A stretch of DNA of 64,000 nt from Variovorax sp. Sphag1AA (GCF_014192575.1 NZ_JACHYC010000005.1:62001-126000), one strand, 5' to 3'. Counted from the stretch's first letter, positions 9,618 through 19,451 are shown. The notes: generated by a model not told the origin, from the letters alone. Numbers and translations: made by a program.

Positions 9618-9707
9618 TCACTCGCAATAAGCGTGAACTACATCACGGTTGGATGAAGCAGCCATGACGCGCAGCCACTGCACGCCGCGCTTTGCGGGAA
9701 CGCCCAT
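9618..9707 (-). CDS. Candidate small protein or leader peptide (29 residues)
   Basis: A 29-codon frame starts with ATG at 9707 and is preceded by a near-perfect Shine-Dalgarno sequence (CAGGAGACGAA then ATG, about five bases spacing). It ends in a TGA whose bases run into the candidate ribosome-binding site of the ATG at 9603. Composition is mixed, with no transmembrane segment and one Cys near the end. The strong site is the main support. It could be a leader peptide or a small protein translated with the downstream unknown gene. Confidence 0.35.
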   Translation of the reverse strand: MGVPAKRGVQWLRVMAASSNRDVVHAYCE

Positions 9708-9849
9708 TTCGTCTCCTGTTCCATGCGACGAGGCGGAGTCTGCATTCGTCAGGGGTACTTGCGCATCCGCCGTACGGGGGATGCATGCGCTCACTCGGCT
9801 CGGACGCAGGGTGTATGCCACGTCGTCGGCGCGGGTGGGCTGCGGTCGC

Positions 9850-10518
9850 TCAGAAGCCCTTGAACTCGTGGTTGAGGCCGATCGCGTAGCCCCAGATGCC
9901 CTGCGTGCCACTGCGCGAGGCGCTGAGGTCGATGCTGATGGACGGGTTCACGCTGTAGCGCAGGCCGCCGCGCGAGGTCCACACGCCGACCGCCCGGAAG
10001 CGCTCGAAGATCAGCGAGATGGTGTCATTCAGCGCCCACTCCGCCTGCAGGCCGCCCCGGCCGGTGCGCTCGCCGGTGTCGGTCGACCAGTCGGCACCGA
10101 GATTGGCGTGAATCCACAGGCTGTCGAGCGCACGCCAGCTCACCGGGATCACGAATTGGCCGCCCGTGTGACCGCCGCGTGTCACGTCGTAGGTCAGACT
10201 GGCCGAGACGGCCGCTGCGAGCTTTGCCTCGGGGTCCTGGCCGAAGAAGGTCCATTTGACCTGCGGACCGACGAAGAAGGCGTGCTCGCCGGGGACTGAG
10301 TAGCGGTCGATGTTCAGGCCCAGTTCGACCGGACCGACCCGGCACGCAGGCCCCAGGTGGTAGTCGGTGATCTTGTCGACGCCGAAGCGCCCCGCCCAGA
10401 CCTCATATTGGCAACGCCCCGGGTCCAGCGTGCCGGCGTCATCGACATCGAAGTGACCACCCGCCTGCGCAGCAGAGGCCAGCGTGCAAAGGGAGGCGGC
10501 GAGGATCCGTGGGAACAT
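9850..10518 (-). CDS. Exported protein, probable small outer-membrane beta-barrel
   Basis: The 222-residue protein begins with a Sec-type signal peptide ending in AQA-G near residue 19. It then shows alternating hydrophobic/polar stretches and ends in ...HEFKGF; a C-terminal phenylalanine is typical of outer-membrane barrels. I do not recognise a named family. It lies 71 bases downstream of the LuxR-type response regulator on the same strand, so it may belong to that operon or be a target of the two-component system. The ATG at 10518 was chosen because the signal peptide begins there; the longer frame runs out of frame through the regulator. Confidence 0.7.
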   Translation of the reverse strand: MFPRILAASLCTLASAAQAGGHFDVDDAGTLDPGRCQYEVWAGRFGVDKITDYHLGPACRVGPVELGLNIDRYSVPGEHAFFVGPQVKWTFFGQDPEAKLAAAVSASLTYDVTRGGHTGGQFVIPVSWRALDSLWIHANLGADWSTDTGERTGRGGLQAEWALNDTISLIFERFRAVGVWTSRGGLRYSVNPSISIDLSASRSGTQGIWGYAIGLNHEFKGF

Positions 10519-10589
10519 GCGGGCGCATTCTAGGGAGCACTTGTGAATCCATCGCAACAGGTTCCGACAGCGCCGCCAGCGGCCGTGGC

Positions 10590-11602
<1,013 letters not shown>

Positions 11603-11606
<4 letters not shown>

Positions 11607-14600
11607 GCCGCACCCGCCGCCGCATTCAACGCGCGGGTCATGGCTTCGAACTGGAACTGGCGGGCAAGCGTGCGCTGGGCTGAAGTCCATTCCGCGCACT
11701 CGGGCTGGGCCGCATCGATGTCATCGAGCTGATTCATGATTCCGCGAAAGTAGCCGAGGCTCACCGCCTCTTCGAGCGCGCGAAGGCGCTCGGGCGTGGG
11801 TACGACGATGCGCGGCGGCTGCTCGATCGGCGCCGGCGCCGCCGCGTTGTCGGTCCACTGCAGGGCCAAGCGGCGCTCGAGCCAATCGAGCAGTTCGCTG
11901 TGCCGCACGGGCTTCACGAAGAAATCGTCGGGCGTGATGCCGACGTCGTTCTCGAGCCGCTTGTCGAAGGCGTTGGCCGAGACGATCGCCACGGCAGCTT
12001 CGTCAAGGCCTAGAGCGCGTGACCGGCGGATGGTCTCCCATCCATCGATGCCCGGCATTGCGAGGTCGACGAACATCGCGTCGGGATGCCAGCCGGCTGC
12101 GATCAGGTCCAGCGCGTCATGGCCACTCGCCGCGGTGCGCAGCTCGAAGCCGAGCGGCGCAAGCACATGCACCAGCAGGTCGCGATCCGCCTCTTCGTTG
12201 TCGACCACCAGCAGCCGGCGGCGCTTGCCTTCGTAGCCCCGGCGTACGCGCGGCGTGTGCAGGCGGCGCACGCTCGTCACGGGCACCTCGTGCACATGCG
12301 GCAGGAACAGCCGCACGCGGAACACCGAGCCCACCCCGGTCGTGCTTTGCACCGTCATCTCGCCGCCCATGAGGTCGATCAGCATCTTGGCGATCGTGAG
12401 TCCGAGCCCCGCGCCCGACGCCGCGCCGGCCGCGGTCGATCCACGCGCAAAGGGCTCGAAGATGCGACCCAGCTCCTCGGGTGACATGCCGGGTCCGGTG
12501 TCCTCGATCTCGATCGCGGCGAACTCGCGCGCATAGCGCACCCGCAGCGTGACCTCGCCGGCCGAAGTGAACTTGATGGCGTTGCCCAGCAGATTGATGA
12601 GGATCTGCCGCACGCGCTTCTCGTCGGCGCGCACCACCTCCGGCAACGTGCCGGTGAGTTCGAAGCGGAAGGCGAGACCCTTCTCGAGGGCCTGCAGCTC
12701 GAACATGTCCGCCAGCTCGCGCATGACCTCGGCGAACTGCATCGGCTTCGCGCTGAGCGTGAGCTTGCCCGCCTCGATGTGCGCGATGTCGAGCGTGCCC
12801 TCGATCAGCGAGAGCAGGTGTTCGCCGCCGCGCCTGATCACCGCGACTGCCTGCCGGCGATGCGGCGGCACCGCCGCGTCTTCGCCCATCAGCTGCGCGT
12901 AGCCGAGGATGCTGTTGAGCGGCGTGCGAAGCTCATGGCTGATCGCGCTGATGTAGCGGCTCTTGGCCTGATTCGCCTGGTCGGCGGTGCGCTTGGCTTC
13001 CTGCAGCGCGCGATCGGTCTCGCGATGCAGTTCGATCTCGCGCATCAGCAGATGGGTCTGCCGGTTGGATTCTTCCTGCGCCACCTTGCGGCTCTGGTGT
13101 GCAAGCACCAGCCACCACGCGATGATCCCGGCGATCAGCAGCAGCGCCATGTATGCCTTGAGGAAGCCGGAGCGCAGCGCGGCGGGCTGCATGTCGAGCA
13201 TCGCGGCCTCGGTCAGCGCGTTTTCGGCCAATGCGCGCAGTTCCTGCTGGTAGAGCACGCCGAACACCGCTGCGAGCAGCGGCACGAGGATCAGCATGAG
13301 CAGCAGGAAGTGCCCGAGCCCCGTATCGAGATAGGGCCACACGCGGCGCGGCAGCATCCAGCGCAGTACGCCGGACCATTGCGATGAAAGGCTTGCCTCC
13401 GGCTTGCAGAGGTCGCCGCAGCGCGCATCGAGCGTGCAGCACAGCGAGCAGATCGGCCCCTGGTAGGCGGGGCAATGCGCCATGTCGGGGCCTTCGTATT
13501 CACGCTCGCAGATCGCGCAGCGCTGTACGGTCAGCCGCTGGTAGCTGCCGGCATCGTTCTCGACGCGCGCCCAGTGCACGACGCTGTCGGAGGAGCGCGC
13601 GATGTAGTACTTGCCGCGTGTGGCCCACGCAATGACGGGCGAGGCGATGAAAGCGGTGCCCAGCGCGATCAACGCAGAGAAGGCCTGCGCGAGCGGCCCG
13701 AACACACCGAGGTGCGCCGTGATAGACACCACCGATGCCAGCGCCATCGCGCCGACGCCGACGGGATTGATGTCCCACAGATGCGCGCGCTTGAACTCGA
13801 TGCCCGGCGGCGACAAGCCCAGCGGCTTGTTGATCACCAGGTCGGCGACCACGGCCATCATCCAGGCGATGGCGATGTTGGCGTAGAGGCCGAGCACGTC
13901 GCCCAGCGCCTCGAACACGTTCATCTCCATCAGCATGAAGGCGATGAGCGCGTTGAACACCACCCACACCACGCGCCCGGGGTGGCTGTGGGTCACGCGG
14001 GAGAAGAAGTTGCTCCATGCGAGCGAGCCCGCATAGGCATTGGTGACGTTGATCTTGAGTTGCGAGATCACGACGAACACCGCGGTCGCGATCACCGCCC
14101 AGCCGTAGTTGGGAAAGACGTACTCGTAGGCCGCGAGGTACATCTGGTTGGGGTCGATGGCGCGCTCGGGCGGCACCATGTGGCTGATCGCGAGGTAGGC
14201 GAGCAACGCGCCACCGAGCATCTTCAGCACGCCGAGCACCACCCAACCCGGCCCGCCCGCGAGGACGCCTGTCCACCAGCGTCCACGATTCGCCGGCGTG
14301 CATGCCGGCATGAAGCGCAGGTAGTCGGCCTGCTCACCCATCTGGGTGATGAGCGCAATGCCCACCGTGAGCGCAGCACCGAAGAGGTGCAAATCGAACC
14401 CGGTCGAGGACGACTTCACACCGACATAGTGCGCAATGCCCAGGAACGCACCAGGATCGCGCGCAAGCACATAGCCGAAGGGCACCACCAGCATCAGCAG
14501 CCAGATGGGCTGCGTCCACACCTGGAGGCGGCTGATGGCAGAGATGCCGTGCGTCACCAGCGGGATGACCACCAGCGCACACACGAGGTAGCCCCACACC

Positions 14601-15133
14601 GGCGGAATGCCGAGCGCCAGTTCCAGCGCATACGCCATCACCGCCGCTTCGAGCGCGAAGAAGATGAAGGTGAAGCAGGCGTAGATCAGCGAAGTGAGCG
14701 TCGAGCCGATGTAGCCGAAGCCGGCGCCACGGGTGAGCAGGTCCATGTCCACGCCGTAGCGCGCCGCATAGACGCTGATGGGCAGGCCCGCGAGAAAGAT
14801 GATGAGCCCGGTGACGAGGATGGCCCAGAAGGCGTTGACGAAGCCGTACTGCACCAGCAGCGTCGCGCCGACCGCCTCCAGGATCAGGAAGGATGCGGCG
14901 CCGCCGAAGGCCGTGCTCGCCACGCGCCACTCGGGCATGCGGCGGAAGCGCTGCGGCGTGTAGCGCAGCGCGTAGTCCTCGAGCGTTTCCCGCGCGACCC
15001 AACTGTTGTAGTCGCGCCGGACCTTGACGATGCGCTGCGGCGCGTCGTCGCTCGGAGCGGGGGGAACGGCGGTCGGGTGCACGGGGAAACGGTGCAACAG
15101 TCGTGCCACGGCACGACTGTTGCAAAGCGTCAT
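11603..15133 (-). CDS. NCS1-type permease-hybrid histidine kinase-receiver fusion
   Basis: This 1,176-residue sensor begins with a complete-looking NCS1 nucleobase/hydantoin permease-like module (about residues 25-510, many transmembrane helices). Next comes an eight-cysteine cluster at 539, 542, 554, 562, 565, 566, 572 and 576, then two more transmembrane helices (about 605-685) and a coiled coil. The kinase has a HisKA domain with His733 in SHELRTPLN and a HATPase with NLLGNAIKF and GAGLGLTIAK. A receiver domain with Asp1023 in FVDLAMPG and a short helical tail complete it. The response regulator follows with a four-base overlap. The start is uncertain: ATG at 15157 or 15133, or a GTG near 15084. 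A later start would free the palindrome at 15094-15123 from coding sequence. Confidence 0.87.
15094..15123. promoter_or_regulatory. Perfect 30-bp palindrome between kinase and ureA, candidate operator
   Basis: Fourteen-base arms (GCAACAGTCGTGCC and its reverse complement) flank a two-base centre. The right arm overlaps the candidate -35 box of ureA and lies about 54 bases before its ATG. If the kinase starts at 15133 or 15157 the palindrome also falls in its first codons. Perfect two-fold symmetry of this length is typical of a dimeric regulator site. No run of T follows on either strand, so it does not look like a terminator. Confidence 0.6.
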
Positions 15134-15146
15134 GCCTGCCCATAAT
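15120..15146 (+). promoter_or_regulatory. Candidate sigma-70 promoter of the urease operon
   Basis: TTGCAA (15120-15125) and CATAAT (15141-15146) match the -35 and -10 consensus at four and five of six positions. The 15-base spacer is shorter than ideal, which often goes with activator dependence. Transcription would begin about 25 bases before the ureA ATG. Confidence 0.4.
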
Positions 15147-15176
15147 GGCCGGCGCATTCAACCGCCGATCTCCGCC

Positions 15177-15479
15177 ATGGAACTGACACCGCGAGAAAAA
15201 GACAAGCTGCTCATCTTCACCGCCGCCCTGCTGGCCGAACGGCGCCGCGCCCGGGGGCTCAAGCTCAACTACCCCGAAGCCGTGGCCCTGATTTCCGCTG
15301 CCGTGATGGAAGGCGCGCGCGACGGCAAGAGCGTGGCCGCGCTCATGAGCGAAGGCCGCGCGGTGCTGACGCGGGCCGATGTCATGGACGGCGTGCCCGA
15401 GATGATTCCGGACATCCAGGTCGAAGCGACCTTTCCGGACGGCACCAAGCTGGTCACGGTGCATCAACCGATCGTCTGA
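15177..15479 (+). CDS. ureA: Urease subunit gamma
   Basis: The 100-residue protein is the standard length for UreA and opens with the family's MELTPREKDKLL. It contains LNYPEAVALI and ends in the VTVHQPI block. It is a structural subunit of the nickel urease that hydrolyses urea to ammonia and carbamate in the cytoplasm. It is the first gene of the operon, and the gene next upstream is the divergent sensor kinase. The ATG at 15177 gives the canonical N-terminus; the longer frame upstream crosses the palindrome and is rejected. Confidence 0.97.
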   Translation: MELTPREKDKLLIFTAALLAERRRARGLKLNYPEAVALISAAVMEGARDGKSVAALMSEGRAVLTRADVMDGVPEMIPDIQVEATFPDGTKLVTVHQPIV

Positions 15480-15513
15480 ACCACCCCGAACAACAACGAA
15501 GGACTTTCATCCC

Positions 15514-16113
15514 ATGCGTTCACTCCATCGCTCCTCCGCTCTCGCCCTGCTCGTCGCCCTGCCGCTGGCCGCCAGCGCCCACACGGGTGTCGATGGCGGG
15601 ATGCATCACGGCTTCGCGGCCGGCTTTCTTCATCCGTTGACGGGCGCCGATCACCTGGCCGCGATGGTCGCGGTGGGCCTCTGGAGCGCGTTGACCGCTC
15701 GCCGTGCGTGGCCCGATCTGCTGTGGGCGCCGCTGGGCTTCGCGGTGATGCTGCTGGTGGGCGCGCTGGTCGGGTTGGCCGGCGTTCAACTGCCGGCGGT
15801 GGAGCCGATGATCGCCGCGTCGCTGCTGGTGCTCGGACTGCTGGTGGCCACGCAACGCCGCCTGCCGGCCCTGGCGGCCGCATCGCTCGTCGGCGCGTTC
15901 GCCGTGTTCCACGGGGTGGCGCATGGACAGGAACTCGCTGGCGAATCGGGCGCCGCTCTGACCTTGGCCGGCATGCTGGCCGCAACGGTGCTGCTGCATG
16001 TCGCCGGCATCGCCATCGGCTGGGCGCTGCGCCACGGCCATCGCTGGGCACCGCGCCTGGCCGGCGCGGCCGTGGCGGTCTTCGGCGTCGCGCTGCTAGG
16101 CGGTCTCGCCTGA
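15514..16113 (+). CDS. ureJ: HupE/UreJ family putative nickel permease
   Basis: The 199-residue membrane protein has an N-terminal signal-like helix ending in ASA-H and about six further transmembrane helices. The family's metal motifs are visible: HPLTGADH near residues 31-38 and FHGVAHGQE around 130. HupE/UreJ proteins are thought to bring nickel into the cell for hydrogenase or urease. The location between ureA and ureB supports nickel supply for urease maturation. It lies 34 bases after ureA and 10 bases before ureB. Confidence 0.9.
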   Translation: MRSLHRSSALALLVALPLAASAHTGVDGGMHHGFAAGFLHPLTGADHLAAMVAVGLWSALTARRAWPDLLWAPLGFAVMLLVGALVGLAGVQLPAVEPMIAASLLVLGLLVATQRRLPALAAASLVGAFAVFHGVAHGQELAGESGAALTLAGMLAATVLLHVAGIAIGWALRHGHRWAPRLAGAAVAVFGVALLGGLA

Positions 16114-16123
16114 GGCAACGTCG

Positions 16124-16429
16124 ATGATTCCTGGCGAACTCATCACCGACGAGGGCGACCACGTCCTGAACCCCGGTCGCCGCACGATCACGCTGGTCGT
16201 GCAGAACACCGCAGATCGGCCGATCCAGGTCGGCTCGCACTATCACTTCGCAGAAACCAACGGCGCACTGGGCTTCGACCGCGAAGCCGCGCGCGGCATG
16301 CGGCTGAACATCGCATCGGGCACCGCGGTGCGCTTCGAACCGGGCCAGCAGCGCACTGTCGAACTGGTCGATTTCGCCGGCGACCGCGTGGTCTACGGAT
16401 TCCGCGGACTCGTGCAAGGAAAGCTCTGA
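16124..16429 (+). CDS. ureB: Urease subunit beta
   Basis: The 101-residue protein opens with MIPGEL and contains the NTADRPIQVGSHYHF block and the AARGMRLNIASGTAVRFEPG region that define UreB. It assembles with gamma and alpha chains into the (alpha-beta-gamma)3 enzyme. The last base of its TGA is the A of the ureC ATG, indicating translational coupling. Confidence 0.97.
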   Translation: MIPGELITDEGDHVLNPGRRTITLVVQNTADRPIQVGSHYHFAETNGALGFDREAARGMRLNIASGTAVRFEPGQQRTVELVDFAGDRVVYGFRGLVQGKL

Positions 16430-18147
16430 TGGCAACGATTGGAAGGCGTGCGTACGCCGAAATCTTCGGCCCCACCGTGGGTGATCGCGTGCGGCTCGCC
16501 GACACCGACCTCGTGATCGAAGTCGAGGAGGACTACACCCTGCATGCCGGCGGCTATGGCGAAGAGGTCAAGTTCGGCGGCGGCAAGACCATCCGCGACG
16601 GCATGGCGCAAGGCCAGCGCACGCGCGCCGAGGGCACGGTCGACACCGTGATGACCAACGCGCTCATCCTCGACCACTGGGGCATCGTGAAGGCCGACAT
16701 CGGCCTCAAGGACGGCCGCATCGTCGCGATCGGCAAGGCCGGCAATCCGGACGTGCAGCCCGGCGTGGACATCGTGATCGGCGCGGGCACCGAGGTGATC
16801 AGCTGCGAGGGCAACATCGTCACCGCGGGCGGCATCGACAGCCACATCCACTTCATCTGCCCGCAGCAGATCGAGGAGGCGCTGGCTTCGGGCGTGACCA
16901 CGATGCTGGGCGGCGGCACCGGCCCTGCGACCGGCACCTTCGCGACCACCGCGACGCCGGGTCCTTGGCACATCGAACGCATGCTGCAGGCCGCAGATGC
17001 CTTTCCGATGAACCTCGGCTTTCTCGGCAAGGGCAACGCCAGCCTGCCGGCTTCGCTGCATGAGCAGATCGACGCAGGTGTCATCGGCCTCAAGCTGCAT
17101 GAGGACTGGGGCACCACGCCGGCCGCGATCAGCAACTGCCTCGACGTGGCCGATGCCACCGACACGCAGGTGGCGATCCACAGCGACACATTGAACGAAT
17201 CGGGCTTCGTCGAGAACACGATCGCCGCGGTGAAGGGCCGTGCAATCTGCGCCTTCCACACCGAGGGTGCGGGCGGAGGGCATGCACCGGACATCCTGCG
17301 CGTGGTTGGAGAGGCGAACTTCCTGCCCTCTTCCACCAATCCGACGATGCCCTATACCGTGAACACGCTCGACGAGCACGTCGACATGCTCATGGTGTGC
17401 CATCACCTCGATGCGGGCATCGCCGAGGACCTCGCCTTCGCCGAGAGCCGCATCCGCAAGGAAACCATCGCGGCCGAGGACATCCTGCATGACATGGGCG
17501 CGATCAGCATGTTCAGCTCCGACAGCCAGGCGATGGGCCGCGTCGGCGAAGTCATCATCCGCTGCTGGCAGACCGCCCACAAGATGAAGGCGCAGCGCGG
17601 CAAGCTGCCCGAGGACGCCGAGCGCAACGACAACTTCCGCGCCAAGCGCTACGTGGCCAAGTACACGATCAACCCGGCGATCTCGCACGGCATATCGCAC
17701 GAAGTAGGCAGCATCGAAGTCGGCAAGTGGGCCGACCTCGTGGTGTGGAAGCCGGCCTTTTTCGGCGTGAAGCCCTTCGCGATCCTCAAGGGCGGCACCA
17801 TCGCAATGGCGGCCATGGGCGATCCGAACGCATCGATCCCGACGCCGCAGCCTGTGCACTACCGGCCGATGTTCGGCTCCTATGGCGGGTCAATTGCGAA
17901 AGGCTCGCTGACCTTCGTCTCGCAAGCCGGGCTTGCGGCCGGTATCGGCCAGCGCTACGGCCTCGCGAAGCACCTGAGTGCGGTGAAGAACATCCGCGCG
18001 GTTCGCAAGCAGCACATGGTGCACAACGCGTACACGCCGAAGATGGAGATCGATCCGCAGACCTACGCAGTGCGTGCGGATGGGCAGTTGCTGACCTGCG
18101 ATCCGACAGCGGCGCTGCCGATGACGCAGCGGTATTTCTTGTTCTGA
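16429..18147 (+). CDS. ureC: Urease subunit alpha (catalytic)
   Basis: The 572-residue catalytic subunit carries the full dinickel centre: His139 and His141 in GGIDSHIHF, Lys222 in GLKLHEDWG (the carbamylated lysine), the HSDTLNESG and FHTEGAGGGHAPD histidines, the flap MVCHHL and the Asp in SSDSQAMGRVG. Nothing suggests loss of activity. The accessory genes that normally follow directly are displaced by about 700 bases because a toxin-antitoxin pair lies between on the other strand. Confidence 0.98.
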   Translation: MATIGRRAYAEIFGPTVGDRVRLADTDLVIEVEEDYTLHAGGYGEEVKFGGGKTIRDGMAQGQRTRAEGTVDTVMTNALILDHWGIVKADIGLKDGRIVAIGKAGNPDVQPGVDIVIGAGTEVISCEGNIVTAGGIDSHIHFICPQQIEEALASGVTTMLGGGTGPATGTFATTATPGPWHIERMLQAADAFPMNLGFLGKGNASLPASLHEQIDAGVIGLKLHEDWGTTPAAISNCLDVADATDTQVAIHSDTLNESGFVENTIAAVKGRAICAFHTEGAGGGHAPDILRVVGEANFLPSSTNPTMPYTVNTLDEHVDMLMVCHHLDAGIAEDLAFAESRIRKETIAAEDILHDMGAISMFSSDSQAMGRVGEVIIRCWQTAHKMKAQRGKLPEDAERNDNFRAKRYVAKYTINPAISHGISHEVGSIEVGKWADLVVWKPAFFGVKPFAILKGGTIAMAAMGDPNASIPTPQPVHYRPMFGSYGGSIAKGSLTFVSQAGLAAGIGQRYGLAKHLSAVKNIRAVRKQHMVHNAYTPKMEIDPQTYAVRADGQLLTCDPTAALPMTQRYFLF

Positions 18148-18150
18148 ATG

Positions 18151-18555
18151 TCAGGCGTTGCGGGTTGCGAGGCGGATGCGGATCCACTCGACGAGGGCTT
18201 CTTCGCTCAGTTGGCCGGCCGCCAACCCGAGCATCGCAAGGACACAGTCTTCGTCGGACGCGTCGAGCTCGTACCCGTTGAGGTCGAGAAAGAGTTCCAT
18301 CGCGACGAAGGCCGTGCGCTTGTTGCCGTCAACGAACGGATGGTTGCGAGCGATGGCAAACGCATAACTTGCCGCAAGCGTGGCTGCGTCAGGCGACTCG
18401 TAGAGGGCCCTGTGTTGGGGACGTGCCATGGCCGAAGCGAGAAGTCCCTCGTCACGCAGACCGCCCGGACCTCCATGCTCGACCAATTGCTCTTCATGAG
18501 CCGCGCGGACGGTGCGTACGCTGAGCCAGATCCAGGCCTGGTTGGCCGCCGTCAC
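18151..18555 (-). CDS. doc: Doc-type Fic-fold toxin
   Basis: The 134-residue protein is a death-on-curing family member. Its NHPFVDGNKRTA segment (His72 to Arg80) fits the Doc motif HxFx(D/N)xNKR, in which Lys replaces the Gly of AMP-transferring Fic proteins. Characterised Doc phosphorylates elongation factor EF-Tu and stops translation. The GTG start at 18555 overlaps the antitoxin stop (GTGA). Its stop lies three bases from the ureC stop on the opposite strand, so the cassette sits tail-to-tail with ureC. Confidence 0.87.
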   Translation of the reverse strand: MTAANQAWIWLSVRTVRAAHEEQLVEHGGPGGLRDEGLLASAMARPQHRALYESPDAATLAASYAFAIARNHPFVDGNKRTAFVAMELFLDLNGYELDASDEDCVLAMLGLAAGQLSEEALVEWIRIRLATRNA

Positions 18556-18779
18556 TTGGCCAACTCGCGCAGCACGTTGCGCCGCTTCTTCATGATGCGC
18601 CGCGCAGCCTCCATCTGCCGCTCGAACTCGTCGTCGTATGGCGAGAGATTCACTCCCCCATTGCTGGCTTCGGTGAGGTAGACCGTGTCCCCCTTGCCAA
18701 GATTCAACCTTGCCAGGACTTCCTTGGGGAGGATCACGCCAACCGAATTACCGATCTGGGTGAGTTTGAGAGCGGACAT
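18552..18779 (-). CDS. AbrB/MazE-type antitoxin of the Doc cassette
   Basis: The 75-residue protein has an N-terminal swapped-hairpin AbrB/MazE domain (LTQIGNSVGVILPKEVL and LGKGDTVYL) and a charged helical C-terminus likely to wrap the toxin. It precedes the toxin gene and overlaps it by four bases, the usual antitoxin-first order that allows translational coupling and autorepression. Classical Doc partners are Phd proteins, so this is the AbrB-partnered variant. The ATG at 18779 has a GGAG site upstream. Confidence 0.85.
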   Translation of the reverse strand: MSALKLTQIGNSVGVILPKEVLARLNLGKGDTVYLTEASNGGVNLSPYDDEFERQMEAARRIMKKRRNVLRELAK

Positions 18780-18802
18780 CCGTTGCTCCGTGGGTTCAAA
18801 GT

Positions 18803-18818
18803 TATAACAAGCGTTATA
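18803..18818. promoter_or_regulatory. Candidate autoregulatory operator of the toxin-antitoxin pair
   Basis: TATAAC and GTTATA form six-base arms around a four-base AAGC spacer, about 25 bases before the antitoxin ATG. AbrB/MazE antitoxins usually bind such AT-rich inverted repeats over their own promoter. The same 72-base gap must also hold any promoter for ureEFG on the other strand. Confidence 0.5.
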
Positions 18819-18851
18819 TTAGCCGTCCATCTTCCCAAGTCGCAAGCACCG

Positions 18852-19451
18852 ATGCTCACAGCCAACAAACTCATGCCCCAGGGCGGCGGCCTCGCGCCCG
18901 TCCTGCTCAAGCGCGCCGCCACGGTCGAACTCGACTGGGACGTGCGCCAGAAGAGCCGCTTCGACGTCACCGATTCGCAAGGTCGCCAGGTTGGCGTCTT
19001 CCTGCCGCGCGGCACCTCGGTGCGCGGCGGCGACGTGCTGGTCGCGGAAGACGGCTCGCTGATCCGCGTGATCGCGGCGCCCCAGCCGGTGCTCGTCATC
19101 ACGCACTGCACCGAACATGGCACGCCGTTCGACCTGCTGCGCGCGGCCTATCACCTCGGCAACCGGCACGTGCCGATCGAACTGAAGCCCGACCACCTGA
19201 AGATCGAGCCGGACCATGTGCTGGCCGGGATGCTGCGTTCGATGCATCTCATCGTGCGTGAAGCCGAGGAAGCCTTCGAGCCCGAAGGCGGCGCCTATGG
19301 TGCGCACGGCGGGCATGGTCATTCACACGGCACCGCACCTGTTGGGCCGGTGCTGCATCCGGATGCCTACTCCGGCTCGCATGCGCATCACGACCACGAC
19401 CATGGGCACGACCACCACGGTCACGACCACGGCCACGGTCATTCGCACTGA
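18852..19451 (+). CDS. ureE: Urease accessory protein UreE (nickel metallochaperone)
   Basis: The 199-residue product from the ATG at 18852 has the N-terminal peptide-binding domain, with FLPRGTSVRGGDVL, and the C-terminal metal-binding domain, with HLGNRHVPIE. A long His-rich tail follows; its last 23 residues contain 13 histidines, and another His/Gly patch precedes it. It delivers nickel to the UreDFG-apourease complex. The upstream open frame would overlap the toxin-antitoxin operator and is rejected. The tail probably stores or buffers nickel. Confidence 0.94.
   Translation: MLTANKLMPQGGGLAPVLLKRAATVELDWDVRQKSRFDVTDSQGRQVGVFLPRGTSVRGGDVLVAEDGSLIRVIAAPQPVLVITHCTEHGTPFDLLRAAYHLGNRHVPIELKPDHLKIEPDHVLAGMLRSMHLIVREAEEAFEPEGGAYGAHGGHGHSHGTAPVGPVLHPDAYSGSHAHHDHDHGHDHHGHDHGHGHSH

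Noticed and set aside
13475..15145. Long plus-strand open frame of 556 codons opposite the sensor kinase
   Set aside because: It is a frame shadow in GC-rich sequence: His/Arg/Asp-rich with no domains, while the minus strand encodes clear permease and kinase motifs.
18783..18851. Longer UreE start
   Set aside because: The extra 23 residues overlap the toxin-antitoxin operator and are absent from normal UreE.
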